A DNA stretch of 64,000 nt from Desulfosporosinus lacus DSM 15449. GTDB lineage: Bacteria > Bacillota > Desulfitobacteriia > Desulfitobacteriales > Desulfitobacteriaceae. The DNA is taken from contig NZ_FQXJ01000017.1 in assembly GCF_900129935.1 (NCBI RefSeq), positions 61,849 to 125,848 of the forward strand, given 5' to 3'. The notes beneath the pieces were generated by a model. It did no database searches and was not told where the DNA came from. It worked only from the letters and a program-made list of their open reading frames with translations. The position numbers and the translations under genes are program-made. Positions 8,934 to 18,447 of the stretch are shown in pieces. Position 1 is the first letter of the stretch, and each line of letters begins with the position of its first letter.

Positions 8934-9549
8934 AATAGATTCATATGAAGTTTTTCTATTGCCAGCTTTTTCTCTAGGGACAAATTATTTACCAATAGAA
9001 GGAATTCTAAGGGTGAATGTGGAAGAGGTGAAAGATACAAGGAATAAATGCTCTGAATTGGAATTAATATGAATATTTAAGCTGATTCATTTTTGCTAGA
9101 GATTGATAAACTAAAAAGAACTTTCAGATAGTATGTTGTAATAGGGGATTAAGCACGTGAATAGCTCGTAACTAAAGTCGAAATGGCAGGATTATTTTAC
9201 ATTTATTGTTCGACCAGAACCATAAATGTATGATAATTACAATTTTACCATAGGATTTCTTAATTATCGCCATATTGACTAATTACGACCACAGTGCTAG
9301 TCTTAATTTGCAAATACAAATTTTTTTAAAATAGATTGTGCATTTTGTTACGTTTAACTTGGATTCATTGCTATGAGGCAAGTTCCTTATATTATATGTG
9401 AAAGAAATCATATTCCCTATTGTTACTTAGAGAGTTTAGTTGAAGGCTAAAAACTCGATTTATACTATGACTAGCCAGAGTCTCTATATTTATCCCAAAA
9501 GTACTATAGAAAGCAAATATCTCCTATTAAAATAGGAGGAATGCTATAA
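8934..9549 (+). other. Long AT-rich upstream region of the qmo operon
   Basis: About 610 nt with no ORF that has a convincing ribosome binding site. It presumably carries the qmo promoter and regulator sites. I could not single out a promoter with confidence because the sequence is uniformly A/T-rich. Confidence 0.4.
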
Positions 9550-9598
9550 GGTTGGTTTCAAGGATATCTTTGTTCCAACCGCCTCGGCGGAAGCTGAG
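9550..9598 (+). promoter_or_regulatory. Structured leader upstream of qmoA
   Basis: Two adjacent stems are visible: GGTTGG at 9550-9555 pairs with CCAACC ending at 9580, and 9583-9588 pairs with 9593-9598 around a GGAA (GNRA-type) tetraloop. They end 18 nt before the qmoA ribosome binding site. An RNA-level role is inferred only from folding by eye. Confidence 0.4.
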
Positions 9599-9628
9599 AG
9601 TTTATTGACATATAAGGGAGGTAGAAGG

Positions 9629-10870
9629 ATGGCGCATAAGAGTATTTTAGTAGTCGGAGGGGGAGTAAGCGGACTTACAGCCGCTATTGAAGCTTCCGAA
9701 GCAGGAAGCGAGGTCTATCTGGTTGAACAGAAATCCTATCTAGGTGGCAGAGTTGCCCAGATGAACCAGTATTTTCCAAAGTTATGCCCCCCGAACTGCG
9801 GGTTGGAGATTAATTTTAAAAGGATTAAGCAAAATCCCCGGATCAAATTCTTCACTTTGGCCGAAATTGAAAAAATCGACGGTGTAGAAGGAGATTATAC
9901 AGTAACTGTTAAGTCAAATCCCCGTTATGTAAATCAGAACTGCACAGCGTGTGGTAAGTGCTCTGAAGTATGTCCTGCGCAGAGGTCAAACGAATTTAAT
10001 TATGGAATGGATAAAACTCAGGCTATCTATAAAGCTCATGAGTTTGCTTTCCCTATGAAGTATGTGATCGACGATCAAGCTTGTCTGGGGGCTGAATGCG
10101 GAAAGTGCGTTGCAGCTTGTCAGTATGGCGCTATCGAATTGGACATGTCGGCAAAAAGCTTCAATTTGAATGTTGGAGCTATTGTTTGGGCTACAGGTTG
10201 GCAGCCCTATGATGCCAAGAAAGTTGATTATTATGGTTATGGAAAGCATGAAAATGTTATTACCAACGTCATAATGGAACGATTAGCGGCCTCAAATGGC
10301 CCTACAGCCGGAAAAATTGTTCGTCCTTCAGACGGCAAAGAAGTTAAATCGGTTGCTTTTGTCCAGTGTGCTGGTTCTCGAGACGAAAATCATCTGCCCT
10401 ATTGTTCTGGAGTTTGCTGTATGGCTTCATTAAAACAAGCCACATACGTTAAAGCAATGAATTCAGATTCTAAGGTTTATATGTTTTATATAGATGTCAG
10501 GGCGATGGGTAAACATGAAGATTTTTACACCAAAGTTCAAGATGATATCACCATGATCAAAGGAAAAGTTGGAGAGATTTCAGAAGATCCCGTGACCAAA
10601 GATTTGATCGTTCAAGTAGAGAATCAGTTGACCGGGGAGATCATGAAGGAAACTGTTGACATGGTTGTACTGGCGACAGGTATGGTACCGGCTACTTCGA
10701 ATGTACCGGATGCAATTGCCTATGATGAGGATGGTTTCGTTGTTTCCAATCCACAACAATTAGGGATTTATGGCGCAGGATGCGTTAAGAAGCCTTTGGA
10801 TGTTTCCTCATCGGTTAAAGATTCTACTTCTGCTGCTCTTAAGGCCATTCAATCTACGGTGAGGAGGTAG
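9629..10870 (+). CDS. qmoA: Quinone-interacting membrane-bound oxidoreductase complex subunit A (HdrA-like flavoprotein)
   Basis: 413-residue FAD protein related to HdrA, soluble part of the Qmo complex that passes electrons to APS reductase. The FAD-binding motif ILVVGGGVSGLTAAIEA is at the N terminus, followed by YFPKLCPPNCGLEI, a CTACGKCSEVCP cluster motif and GAECGKCVAACQ. A second nucleotide motif region (VQCAGSRDENHLPYC) is shared with QmoB. ATG 9629 is chosen over an upstream TTG because GGGAGG lies 7 nt before it. The next gene begins 4 nt after the stop, so the two are translated together. Confidence 0.93.
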   Translation: MAHKSILVVGGGVSGLTAAIEASEAGSEVYLVEQKSYLGGRVAQMNQYFPKLCPPNCGLEINFKRIKQNPRIKFFTLAEIEKIDGVEGDYTVTVKSNPRYVNQNCTACGKCSEVCPAQRSNEFNYGMDKTQAIYKAHEFAFPMKYVIDDQACLGAECGKCVAACQYGAIELDMSAKSFNLNVGAIVWATGWQPYDAKKVDYYGYGKHENVITNVIMERLAASNGPTAGKIVRPSDGKEVKSVAFVQCAGSRDENHLPYCSGVCCMASLKQATYVKAMNSDSKVYMFYIDVRAMGKHEDFYTKVQDDITMIKGKVGEISEDPVTKDLIVQVENQLTGEIMKETVDMVVLATGMVPATSNVPDAIAYDEDGFVVSNPQQLGIYGAGCVKKPLDVSSSVKDSTSAALKAIQSTVRR

Positions 10871-10874
10871 CCCA

Positions 10875-13097
10875 ATGGATAAAAAAACAGGTGTTTATAT
10901 CTGCACTGGATGTAGTATCGGAGATTCTCTGGAAATAGAGAGCCTGTCCAAGGTTGCCACCAAGGAGGGCAAGGTTCCGGTTTGTAAAACACACCCCTTT
11001 CTCTGTGGACCTGAAGGGGTGGCACTAATCAAGAATGACATTGAGACTGAGGGCGTTAATACACTTCTGATTGCTGCTTGCTCACCACGTGTCAATTATG
11101 ATGTTTTTGAATTTGACTCCTCATGCATCATGGAGAGAGTAAACATTAGAGAACAGGTCATCTGGAGTCAACCAGCCAACGATGAGGATACCCAGATGAT
11201 GGCTGAGGATTATCTGAGAATGGGTCTTGCCAAAGTGAAGCATATCGATCTGCCGGAGCCTTATCAAGGTGAAAATATGGTTAAAACCTTACTGGTAGTA
11301 GGCGGTGGCTTGACAGGAATGACAGCGGCGTTAGAAGCTGCCAAAGCTGGATACAAGGCTGTTTTAGTAGAGAAAAGCCCGGTACTGGGCGGATGGATGA
11401 ATGGCTTATTTAAACAAGCTCCTCGCAAGGCGCCTTTTACAACACCTGAAGCAGTTGATATCGCAGAGCTTGTGAGTCAAGTCGAAGCCAACCCTGATGT
11501 TACAGTATACACTGGTGCTGAAATCTTAGAAATTGCCGGTGCACCTGGCATGTTCGATGCTTCTATTAATCAAAATGGTTCGACTGTTAAGGAAAGAGTC
11601 GGTTCGGTAGTTCTTGCTACTGGGGCCGTGCCCTATGATCCTGCTAAGTTAGACTATCTTGGTTATGGTAAATATGAAAATGTAATTACTAGTCAAAAAA
11701 TGGAAGAATTAGCTTCCAAGGGTAAAATTCTACGCCCAGATGGCAAAGAAGTACAGAGTATTGCCTTTATTCAATGCGCTGGATCTCGCGATCAGGAACA
11801 CCTGCCTTATTGCTCTGCAACATGCTGTGTAGAATCTTTGAAACAAGCGACTTATCTAAAAGAACAAAATCCGGAAGCAAACGTCTTTATTTTCTACAAA
11901 GACATGAGAGCATCCGGTCAGTATGAACGTCTTTATCAACAAGTACAAAAAGATGGAGGTATTTTCGTCAGAGGAGAAATCAATGGTATCACTGAAGATG
12001 GCGAAAAGAATCTGCTTATTGAAGCAACAGATGTTCTATCAGGGGCAACGATTACTACTGAAGGCGTAGATATGGTGGTTTTGGCAAATGGTATGGTGCC
12101 CACCACAGCCTTAGGAGAGGATATCGCAGCCAAGGCTGATACTGAAGAAGACTGTAAAGAAGATGCTGGTCCTAAGCCGGAAATTATTCGCAAGTCGAAT
12201 CTTTTAAACTTAGCCTATCGCCAAGGTCCAGAGATGCCTACGTTAAAATACGGTTATGCAGATTCCCATTTTATCTGCTTCCCTTACGAAACTCGCCGAA
12301 CTGGTATTTATGCCGCTGGTAGCGTTAGAGCTCCGATGGATGAGTTATCTTCGGTTGAAGATGCTGCCGGAGCAGCCTTAAAGGCTATCCAATGCATGGA
12401 ATCAAGCGCGCAAGGCGTTGCTGTACATCCTCGTGTCGGGGATATGTCTTTCCCAGACTTTGCAATGTCGAGATGTACACAATGTAAACGGTGTACAGTG
12501 GAATGTCCCTTCGGTGCTATTAACGAAGATGATAAATTCAATCCGTTGCCAAATCCTACACGTTGTCGCAGATGTGGAATTTGCATGGGCGCTTGTCCTG
12601 AACGGATTATTACATTTAAGAACTACTCGGTCCCGATGATTGGAAACCTTATTAAATCTATAGAAGTTCCTGATGAAGATGAAGAAAAACCAAGAATCCT
12701 CGTCTTCGCTTGTGAAAATGATGCTTACCCTGCTTTGGATATGGCGGGTATTAATCGACTCAAATATAATGCTTGGGTTCGTGTTATCCCTCTAAGATGT
12801 CTGGGTTCATTGAGCTTAGTTTGGATTGCCGATTCAATGTCAGCCGGAATCGATGGAATCTTCCTCTTAGGATGTAAACATGGCGATGATTATCAGTGCC
12901 ACTTCATCAAAGGAAGTGAGTTGGCCGAAATCAGGCTATCAAAAGTGTCGGAAACCTTAGACAGGCTGGATCTGGACTCTGATCGAGTGCGAATGGATCA
13001 AGTCTCCATTACGGATTATGACAAGATACCGGCTCTATTGGATGACTTTGCCAAGAGACTGGATGAACTGGGCCCTAACCCCTACAAAGGGTTCTAA
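10875..13097 (+). CDS. qmoB: Qmo complex subunit B (HdrA/MvhD-like flavoprotein)
   Basis: 740 residues: a short N-terminal part with CTGCSIGD and ACSPRVNYDVF, a central HdrA-like FAD domain (LLVVGGGLTGMTAALEAA), two [4Fe-4S] motifs (CTQCKRCTVECPFGA and CRRCGICMGACPERI) and a C-terminal MvhD-like [2Fe-2S] domain (LLGCKHGDDYQCHFIKG). This domain order and length match QmoB of sulfate reducers. It should form the soluble flavin core with QmoA, and it is a candidate site for flavin-based electron bifurcation. Confidence 0.93.
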   Translation: MDKKTGVYICTGCSIGDSLEIESLSKVATKEGKVPVCKTHPFLCGPEGVALIKNDIETEGVNTLLIAACSPRVNYDVFEFDSSCIMERVNIREQVIWSQPANDEDTQMMAEDYLRMGLAKVKHIDLPEPYQGENMVKTLLVVGGGLTGMTAALEAAKAGYKAVLVEKSPVLGGWMNGLFKQAPRKAPFTTPEAVDIAELVSQVEANPDVTVYTGAEILEIAGAPGMFDASINQNGSTVKERVGSVVLATGAVPYDPAKLDYLGYGKYENVITSQKMEELASKGKILRPDGKEVQSIAFIQCAGSRDQEHLPYCSATCCVESLKQATYLKEQNPEANVFIFYKDMRASGQYERLYQQVQKDGGIFVRGEINGITEDGEKNLLIEATDVLSGATITTEGVDMVVLANGMVPTTALGEDIAAKADTEEDCKEDAGPKPEIIRKSNLLNLAYRQGPEMPTLKYGYADSHFICFPYETRRTGIYAAGSVRAPMDELSSVEDAAGAALKAIQCMESSAQGVAVHPRVGDMSFPDFAMSRCTQCKRCTVECPFGAINEDDKFNPLPNPTRCRRCGICMGACPERIITFKNYSVPMIGNLIKSIEVPDEDEEKPRILVFACENDAYPALDMAGINRLKYNAWVRVIPLRCLGSLSLVWIADSMSAGIDGIFLLGCKHGDDYQCHFIKGSELAEIRLSKVSETLDRLDLDSDRVRMDQVSITDYDKIPALLDDFAKRLDELGPNPYKGF

Positions 13098-13110
13098 GTG
13101 ATCTAAGGTC

Positions 13111-13146
13111 ACCTCCTAGTGATGAGTTAGGCTCCGGGCAGGAGGT
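13111..13146 (+). promoter_or_regulatory. ACCTCC/GGAGGT inverted repeat between qmoB and hdrCB
   Basis: ACCTCC (13111-13116) can pair with GGAGGT (13141-13146), hiding an SD-like site. That SD is followed at once by an ATG (13147) opening a 14-codon ORF that overlaps the hdrCB start in another frame. This could tune translation; it may also be chance. Confidence 0.3.
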
Positions 13147-13178
13147 ATGTCCCCATTAGATAGCAAAGGAGCATTATT

Positions 13179-14348
13179 ATGGATGAAATAAAAGAAGTAT
13201 CTCTGGAGATGAGAGAATATATTATTTCTTCAGGCGCCGATACGCTCAACTGGTGTATGCAGTGCGGTCTCTGCACCAATCTATGTCCTTACCGACAGGT
13301 ACCTGGCGAGCTGAGCGAAGTATTTAACATTCGAAAAATGCAACGTCAAGGGCAACTAGGCTTAGAAGGATTCGATGATGAAGAAGTTCTTTTTGCCTGT
13401 GTTACCTGTGGTATGTGTCAATCAAACTGTCCAAGAAGTGTAGAAATTATAAAGAATGTACGTTCTATGCGTAATACTATAGTTGGAGCCGGCATCTTGC
13501 CTGGACATTTACGGCCTGTTGCAGGAAGTCTTCATGCTAATGGCAACCCATGGACTGGACCTCAAGAGAAGAGAGCCGATTGGTTAGAAGGCTTAAATGT
13601 TCCGGCTTATACCGAAGATATGGAATATCTGCTCTATGTCTGCTGTACTTCGTGTTATGACACTCGCAGTCAAAAGATTGCCAAAAGCGTTGTGAAACTC
13701 TTACAACAAGCTGGAGTTAGTTTTGGAGTCTTAACGGCTGAAGAGAACTGCTGTGGTGAGACGATTCGTAAAATCGGGGATGAGGATCTCTTCACAAAAC
13801 TGGCAGAATCAAATATTAAGCTGTTCAACGGAAAAGGTGTCAAGAAAATTATTACAACCTCACCCCATTGCTTGTATGCCTTCAAAACAGACTACCCAGA
13901 ACTGGGTGGAGAGTATGAAGTGATGCATTATTCGGAACTTCTTGGTAATCTTTTGAAAGAGGGCAAGCTTTCTTTACCAGGGGAACAAGCTAAAAAAGTC
14001 ACATTCCATGATCCTTGCTATTTAGGACGACACAATTTAGTTTATGATGCACCAAGAGAACTTCTCCAAGCTGTTCCGGGGGCAGAATTCGTTGAATTGG
14101 ATCGCGCTAAGAATAAGAGCCTTTGTTGCTCAGGCGGAGGCGGACGGATTTGGGCTGAAGTACCTTTTGGGGAGCGCTTTGGTGAATTGCGAATCAACGA
14201 TGCTGTTAAGCAAAATGCGGATGTTTTAGTCACTGCTTGTCCTTACTGCATAACAATGCTTGATGACGCTTGTGCAGGGTTAGAAAAGGGCGATGTATTG
14301 AAAGTCATGGAAATGTCCGAATTCCTTTGTGAATCCCTTGAGAAATAG
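13179..14348 (+). CDS. HdrC-HdrB fusion (HdrD-like heterodisulfide reductase subunit) of the Qmo complex
   Basis: 389 residues. The N-terminal ~110 residues match HdrC, with two [4Fe-4S] motifs (WCMQCGLCTNLCP and FACVTCGMCQSNCP). The rest matches HdrB, with two CCG-type cysteine motifs (CCTSCYD ... ENCCGE and HDPCYLGR ... LCCSGGGG) expected to bind noncubane clusters. It stands where sulfate-reducing Proteobacteria carry membrane-bound qmoC. No membrane segment is present, so the complex encoded here would be soluble or need another membrane partner. HdrBC in place of QmoC is known from Gram-positive sulfate reducers; here both are in one chain. Confidence 0.88.
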   Translation: MDEIKEVSLEMREYIISSGADTLNWCMQCGLCTNLCPYRQVPGELSEVFNIRKMQRQGQLGLEGFDDEEVLFACVTCGMCQSNCPRSVEIIKNVRSMRNTIVGAGILPGHLRPVAGSLHANGNPWTGPQEKRADWLEGLNVPAYTEDMEYLLYVCCTSCYDTRSQKIAKSVVKLLQQAGVSFGVLTAEENCCGETIRKIGDEDLFTKLAESNIKLFNGKGVKKIITTSPHCLYAFKTDYPELGGEYEVMHYSELLGNLLKEGKLSLPGEQAKKVTFHDPCYLGRHNLVYDAPRELLQAVPGAEFVELDRAKNKSLCCSGGGGRIWAEVPFGERFGELRINDAVKQNADVLVTACPYCITMLDDACAGLEKGDVLKVMEMSEFLCESLEK

Positions 14349-14382
14349 ACCTTGACACAGTTACCGGCTATTTAGATGTTCA

Positions 14383-14427
14383 GCTAACCTCATAATCAAT
14401 ATTTTGATACGGAGTTATGAGGTTAGC
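14383..14427 (+). terminator. 13-bp stem-loop after hdrCB
   Basis: Arms 14383-14395 (GCTAACCTCATAA) and 14415-14427 are exact inverted repeats with a 19-nt loop. No T-tract follows, so it may be a processing or stability element rather than a full stop before sat. Confidence 0.5.
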
Positions 14428-14599
14428 TAACTGATATGGTGAAAAAGGTTACAAACTATAAGTGAAAGGGGGGATGCCAGAAACTCTGTTTTAACGGTGC
14501 CTCTTCAGACTGAATTACTTATGACTGTGGGCATCTTAAACACTTGTTTCTGCAGTAGACTCACATTCATTATAAAATTAATTAAAGGAGGATAAGACG

Positions 14600-15769
14600 A
14601 TGTCGAAACTAGTACCACCACATGGTGGAAAGTTAACACCGGTATTACTCCCTGAATCACAAAGAGCAGATGCTTTAGCAAAAGCTAAAACATTACCAGT
14701 GATTCGCATGTCTTCCAGAGAAACCTCGGACCTATTAATGATTGGAATGGGTGCATTCAGCCCATTAACAGGGTTCATGGACAAAGCTAATTATGAGAGT
14801 GTTGTTGAAACCAAACACTTAACTAATGGCTTAGCATGGCCTCTTCCGATCACTTTGTCCGTTACTCCTGAACAGGCTGAAACTCTCAAAGTGGGTATGG
14901 AAGTCGCTTTAGTAGATGATGAAACCGATACCTATTGCGGTATTCTTACGGTTAGCGATAAATATGAGTATGACAAAGTCAAAGAGTGCAAGGCAGTTTT
15001 CTTCACAGATGACGCTGCACACGACGGTGTTGTAAAAGTTATGGCTCAAGGAAGTATCAATGTCGGCGGTGAGTTAGTAACATTCAGCCAACTTGGCTAC
15101 GCTTCCAAATATGGTGATTACTATGCTACACCAGCGCAAACCAGAGCATTATTCGATGAAAAGGGCTGGGCAACTGTTGCTGCTTTCCAAACACGGAATC
15201 CGCTACATCGCTCCCATGAATTCCTCTGCAAAATGGGAAATGAAATTTGTGATGGACTGTTTATTCACCCAATCGTCGGAAAACTCAAAGAGGGCGATAT
15301 TCCGGCTGAGACACGTCTGGAATGCTATGAAGTTCTCTTGAAGAATTATTTCAATGAAAAGAATGCTGTGATGAAAGTTTATCCTATGGAAATGCGTTAT
15401 GCTGGACCTAGCGAAGCTATTCTTCACTCCATCTTCCGCCAAAACTTTGGTTGCAGTCACATTTTAGTGGGTCGTGACCACGCAGGTGTAGGCGACTATT
15501 ATTCCGCTTATCAGGCCCAAGAAATCTTTGACTTATTCAAACCGGGTGAACTTCTTTGTCAGCCTATCAAAGTTACTGCAGCTATGTATTGCACAAAATG
15601 CGATGGTATGACTACAGAAAAAACTTGCCCCCACGGTAAAGAAGATCATCTCAAAATCAGTGGAACAAAGTTGAGAGCAATGCTAGCAGCTGGAGAGCTT
15701 CCACCAGGCAATTTCAGTCGTCCGGAAGTCTTAAAAATTCTACTCAAATACTACGCTTCAAAGAAGTAA
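14600..15769 (+). CDS. sat: Sulfate adenylyltransferase (ATP sulfurylase), dissimilatory
   Basis: Makes adenosine 5'-phosphosulfate from ATP and sulfate, the entry step of dissimilatory sulfate reduction. The 389-residue protein has the ATP-sulfurylase HxxH region FQTRNPLHRSHE, the second nucleotide loop LVGRDHAGVGDYY, and a C-terminal zinc-ribbon-like CTKCDGMTTEKTCPHG followed by SGTKLRAML. Homo-oligomeric bacterial/archaeal Sat proteins have this size. AAAGGAGG precedes ATG 14600. It lies about 250 nt past hdrCB and 80 nt before aprB. Confidence 0.96.
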   Translation: MSKLVPPHGGKLTPVLLPESQRADALAKAKTLPVIRMSSRETSDLLMIGMGAFSPLTGFMDKANYESVVETKHLTNGLAWPLPITLSVTPEQAETLKVGMEVALVDDETDTYCGILTVSDKYEYDKVKECKAVFFTDDAAHDGVVKVMAQGSINVGGELVTFSQLGYASKYGDYYATPAQTRALFDEKGWATVAAFQTRNPLHRSHEFLCKMGNEICDGLFIHPIVGKLKEGDIPAETRLECYEVLLKNYFNEKNAVMKVYPMEMRYAGPSEAILHSIFRQNFGCSHILVGRDHAGVGDYYSAYQAQEIFDLFKPGELLCQPIKVTAAMYCTKCDGMTTEKTCPHGKEDHLKISGTKLRAMLAAGELPPGNFSRPEVLKILLKYYASKK

Positions 15770-15780
15770 CCCTTGGTTGA

Positions 15781-15816
15781 AAACTAAACAAGAGTATAAA
15801 TTCTCTTGTTTAGTTT
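15781..15816 (+). terminator. 14-bp hairpin between sat and aprB
   Basis: Arms 15781-15794 and 15803-15816 (AAACTAAACAAGAG and its complement) close an 8-nt loop, starting 12 nt after the sat stop and ending just upstream of the aprB ribosome binding site. It may partly terminate or protect transcripts and so set sat versus aprBA levels. Confidence 0.5.
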
Positions 15817-15848
15817 CAAAAAATATATGAATGATGGAGGTTAAACGA

Positions 15849-16286
15849 ATGCCAAGTTTTGTAATTGCAGAAAAATGTGACGGATGTAAAGGGCAAGACA
15901 AAACAGCTTGCATGTATGCATGCCCAAATGACCTGATGATGTTAAACAAAGATGTAATGAAGGCTACAAACCTGGATCCTAGCCAATGCTGGGAGTGTCT
16001 CTGCTGTGTTAAGGCTTGTCCTCAACAAGCAATGGACGTCCGCGGCTATGCTGACTTTGTTCCACTAGGTGCTTCAGTTACACCTCTTCGTAGTTCAGAC
16101 AGCATCATGTGGACTGTTAAATTCCGTAATGGCATGACCAAACGCTTCAAATTCCCTATTCGTACAACCGAAGAAGGATCAGCTGTTCCAGATGCCGGTT
16201 ATGAAATTACCACTGACATCAACAGCCACGAACTGTATACCGAACCAGCTTCAATGCATATGCCAGTATGGACTTATAAAAAGTAA
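15849..16286 (+). CDS. aprB: Adenylylsulfate reductase, beta subunit
   Basis: 145-residue iron-sulfur subunit that carries electrons from the Qmo/Hdr donor to the FAD of AprA. Eight cysteines for two [4Fe-4S] clusters are visible: CDGCKGQDKTACMYACP and CWECLCCVKACP. The remaining tail (RTTEEGSAVPDAG, SMHMPVWTYKK) wraps AprA in known structures. ATG 15849 is used because GGAGG ends 8 nt before it and the MPSFV start is typical of AprB; an in-frame upstream ATG overlaps the ribosome binding site. Confidence 0.96.
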   Translation: MPSFVIAEKCDGCKGQDKTACMYACPNDLMMLNKDVMKATNLDPSQCWECLCCVKACPQQAMDVRGYADFVPLGASVTPLRSSDSIMWTVKFRNGMTKRFKFPIRTTEEGSAVPDAGYEITTDINSHELYTEPASMHMPVWTYKK

Positions 16287-16326
16287 GCTCTTATTAATAA
16301 GGGAATAAATAGGGAGGTTTAAATCA

Positions 16327-18216
16327 ATGCCAATGAACTTTGAAACAGTAGAAGTAACAACCGACCTTCTCATCATTGGAGGCGGAATGGGGTCCTGTGG
16401 TGCAGCTGTTGAAGCAGCCTATTGGGGCAAAAAACATGGACTTAAAGTAACCTTAGTTGACAAAGCATCAATGCCACGTTCCGGTGCAGTTGGAATGGGA
16501 TTGTCCGCTATTAACTTATATGTGGGACTTGCTGAAGGCAATAACACTGTTCAAGACTATGTCAGATACGTAAAAACTGACATGATGGGGGTAGCCCGTG
16601 ATGACTTAGTCGCTAACATTGCCCGTCACGTTGACAGCTCCGTTCATATGTTTGAAAAATGGGGTCTTCCTTTATGGAAAGATGAAAATGGCGGATATGT
16701 ACACGAGGGTAAATGGCAACTTATGATCAGCGGTGAATCTTATAAAGTCATCGTTGCTGAAGCAGCAAAGAACGCTTTGGGTGAAGAGAATATCTATGAG
16801 AGAGTTTTCATCACTGAGCCACTGTTGAAAGATGGCAAATGCGTAGGAGCTGTAGGATTCAGTGTTCGTGAGAACAAAATCTATGTCTTCAAAGCTAAAG
16901 CTACTTTATGTGCTATGGGTGGTACTGTTGGAGTATTCAAACCTAAATCCACTGGTGAAGGCGCAGGCCGCTCTTGGTACCCTCCGTTCTCCACAGGTTC
17001 TTCCGCATACTTCACCATGAAGGCCGGAGCAGAAATGACCTGTCAAGAAGTTCGTTTCGTGCCAATCCGTTTTAAAGATGCTTATGGTCCGGTTGGAGCT
17101 TGGTTCTTACTCTTTAAATCTCGCGCAACCAATGCATTGGGCGAAAACTATATGGAAACCCGTGCAGATGAACTGAAAAACTGGGGTAAATACGGATCAG
17201 CTAAGCCAATCCCAGCCAATCTGCGTAACCACCTTGGCTTGTTAGACATCAAAGAAGGTAAAGGACCTCTCTACATGCGTACAGAGGAAGCTATCGCTAA
17301 CCTTGCCAAAAAATATGAAGACGATGCAAAAGCCTTCAAGAAAAAGATGAAAGAGCTCGAGAATGAAGCATGGGAAGATTTCCTCGATATGACAATTGCT
17401 CAAGCTTTACTATGGGCTGCTACCAATGTCGAGCCAGAAGTTAGATCTTCTGAAATCGCTGCTACAGAGCCATACTTCATCAGTTCTCACTCTGGATCAT
17501 CAGGAGCTTGGGTATCTGGACCAGAAGACCTTTCCGCTGGAACAGACTATTTCTGGGGTTATGCTCAAATGACCACAGTACCTGCACTCTTCGCTGCCGG
17601 AGACGCTACCGGAGCTTGCCCGCACAAGTTCTCCTCAGGAACTCATGCTGAAGGCCGTATTGCTGCTAAATCAGCTATTAAATATATCTTAGAGAATAAT
17701 ACTCTGACTGAAGCAGATCCTGCAGTTATTGAAGCAGTTAAAGCAGAGATCGTTAAACCTCTCGAAATCTTCGAAGCACACAGTGGCTTCAGCACAGATC
17801 CTGAAGTTAACCCTAACTACATTATGCCTAAGCAGTTCATGTATCGCTTACAAAAGCTCATGGACGAGTATGTTGGCGGAGCTAACGTATTCTTCAACAT
17901 GAACGCAGCTTCTCTGACTCGCGCATCTGAATTATTCGAGTTCCTTAAAGAGGACTCCCAAAAACTAGCCGCTAGAGATCTTTATGAACTGTTGAGAGCT
18001 TGGGAAAATAAACACAGATTATGGCAAGCTGAATCTCACCTTCGCGCCGTAACCTTCCGTGAAGAAACTCGTTGGCCTGGATACTACTTCAGAACAGACA
18101 AGCCAACCCTTGACGAAGAGAACTGGCACTGCTTTGTTAACATGAAGTGGGATCCTAATACAAACGAATGGTCAGTCTTCAAAAAGCCAGTTATCGATAT
18201 GTTTGGCGTTGAGTAA
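16327..18216 (+). CDS. aprA: Adenylylsulfate reductase, alpha subunit
   Basis: 629-residue FAD subunit that reduces APS to sulfite and AMP. Seen: FAD Rossmann motif LLIIGGGMGSCGAAVEA, GAVGMGLSAIN, the active-site region TCQEVRFVPIRFKDAYGPVGA and FAAGDATGACPHKFSSGTHAEGR, all typical of AprA and the fumarate-reductase superfamily. Length is within the normal range. It lies 40 nt after aprB with AGGGAGG before ATG 16327, so aprBA form a two-gene unit. Codon choice looks as in a highly expressed gene. Confidence 0.97.
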   Translation: MPMNFETVEVTTDLLIIGGGMGSCGAAVEAAYWGKKHGLKVTLVDKASMPRSGAVGMGLSAINLYVGLAEGNNTVQDYVRYVKTDMMGVARDDLVANIARHVDSSVHMFEKWGLPLWKDENGGYVHEGKWQLMISGESYKVIVAEAAKNALGEENIYERVFITEPLLKDGKCVGAVGFSVRENKIYVFKAKATLCAMGGTVGVFKPKSTGEGAGRSWYPPFSTGSSAYFTMKAGAEMTCQEVRFVPIRFKDAYGPVGAWFLLFKSRATNALGENYMETRADELKNWGKYGSAKPIPANLRNHLGLLDIKEGKGPLYMRTEEAIANLAKKYEDDAKAFKKKMKELENEAWEDFLDMTIAQALLWAATNVEPEVRSSEIAATEPYFISSHSGSSGAWVSGPEDLSAGTDYFWGYAQMTTVPALFAAGDATGACPHKFSSGTHAEGRIAAKSAIKYILENNTLTEADPAVIEAVKAEIVKPLEIFEAHSGFSTDPEVNPNYIMPKQFMYRLQKLMDEYVGGANVFFNMNAASLTRASELFEFLKEDSQKLAARDLYELLRAWENKHRLWQAESHLRAVTFREETRWPGYYFRTDKPTLDEENWHCFVNMKWDPNTNEWSVFKKPVIDMFGVE

Positions 18217-18289
18217 GACTAGATTAGGTCAGTTGGTATAATAGATCAGATCTCAAATTATGATCTATTTCAAAACTGATTACAAGAGG

Positions 18290-18334
18290 GGATGGGTGCA
18301 AATTTTCGTAATATCTCGGAATTTGTATTCATCC
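18290..18334 (+). terminator. Stem-loop downstream of aprA
   Basis: Arms 18290-18304 and 18320-18334 pair over 15 positions with three G-U wobbles, followed by a T-rich stretch. A smaller 9-bp stem (18240-18248 with 18261-18269) lies just before it. Both sit between aprA and the YlbF-family gene. Confidence 0.6.
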
Positions 18335-18447
18335 TCCATTTATTTAGTACAAATCTTAATTCTTCCTTTAAGATTTTGTGTTAATCAGTTATAATTTATA
18401 AGCTAAGAACTTACTTTGTTGAACTAATTTAAAGGAGGAAATATGAT

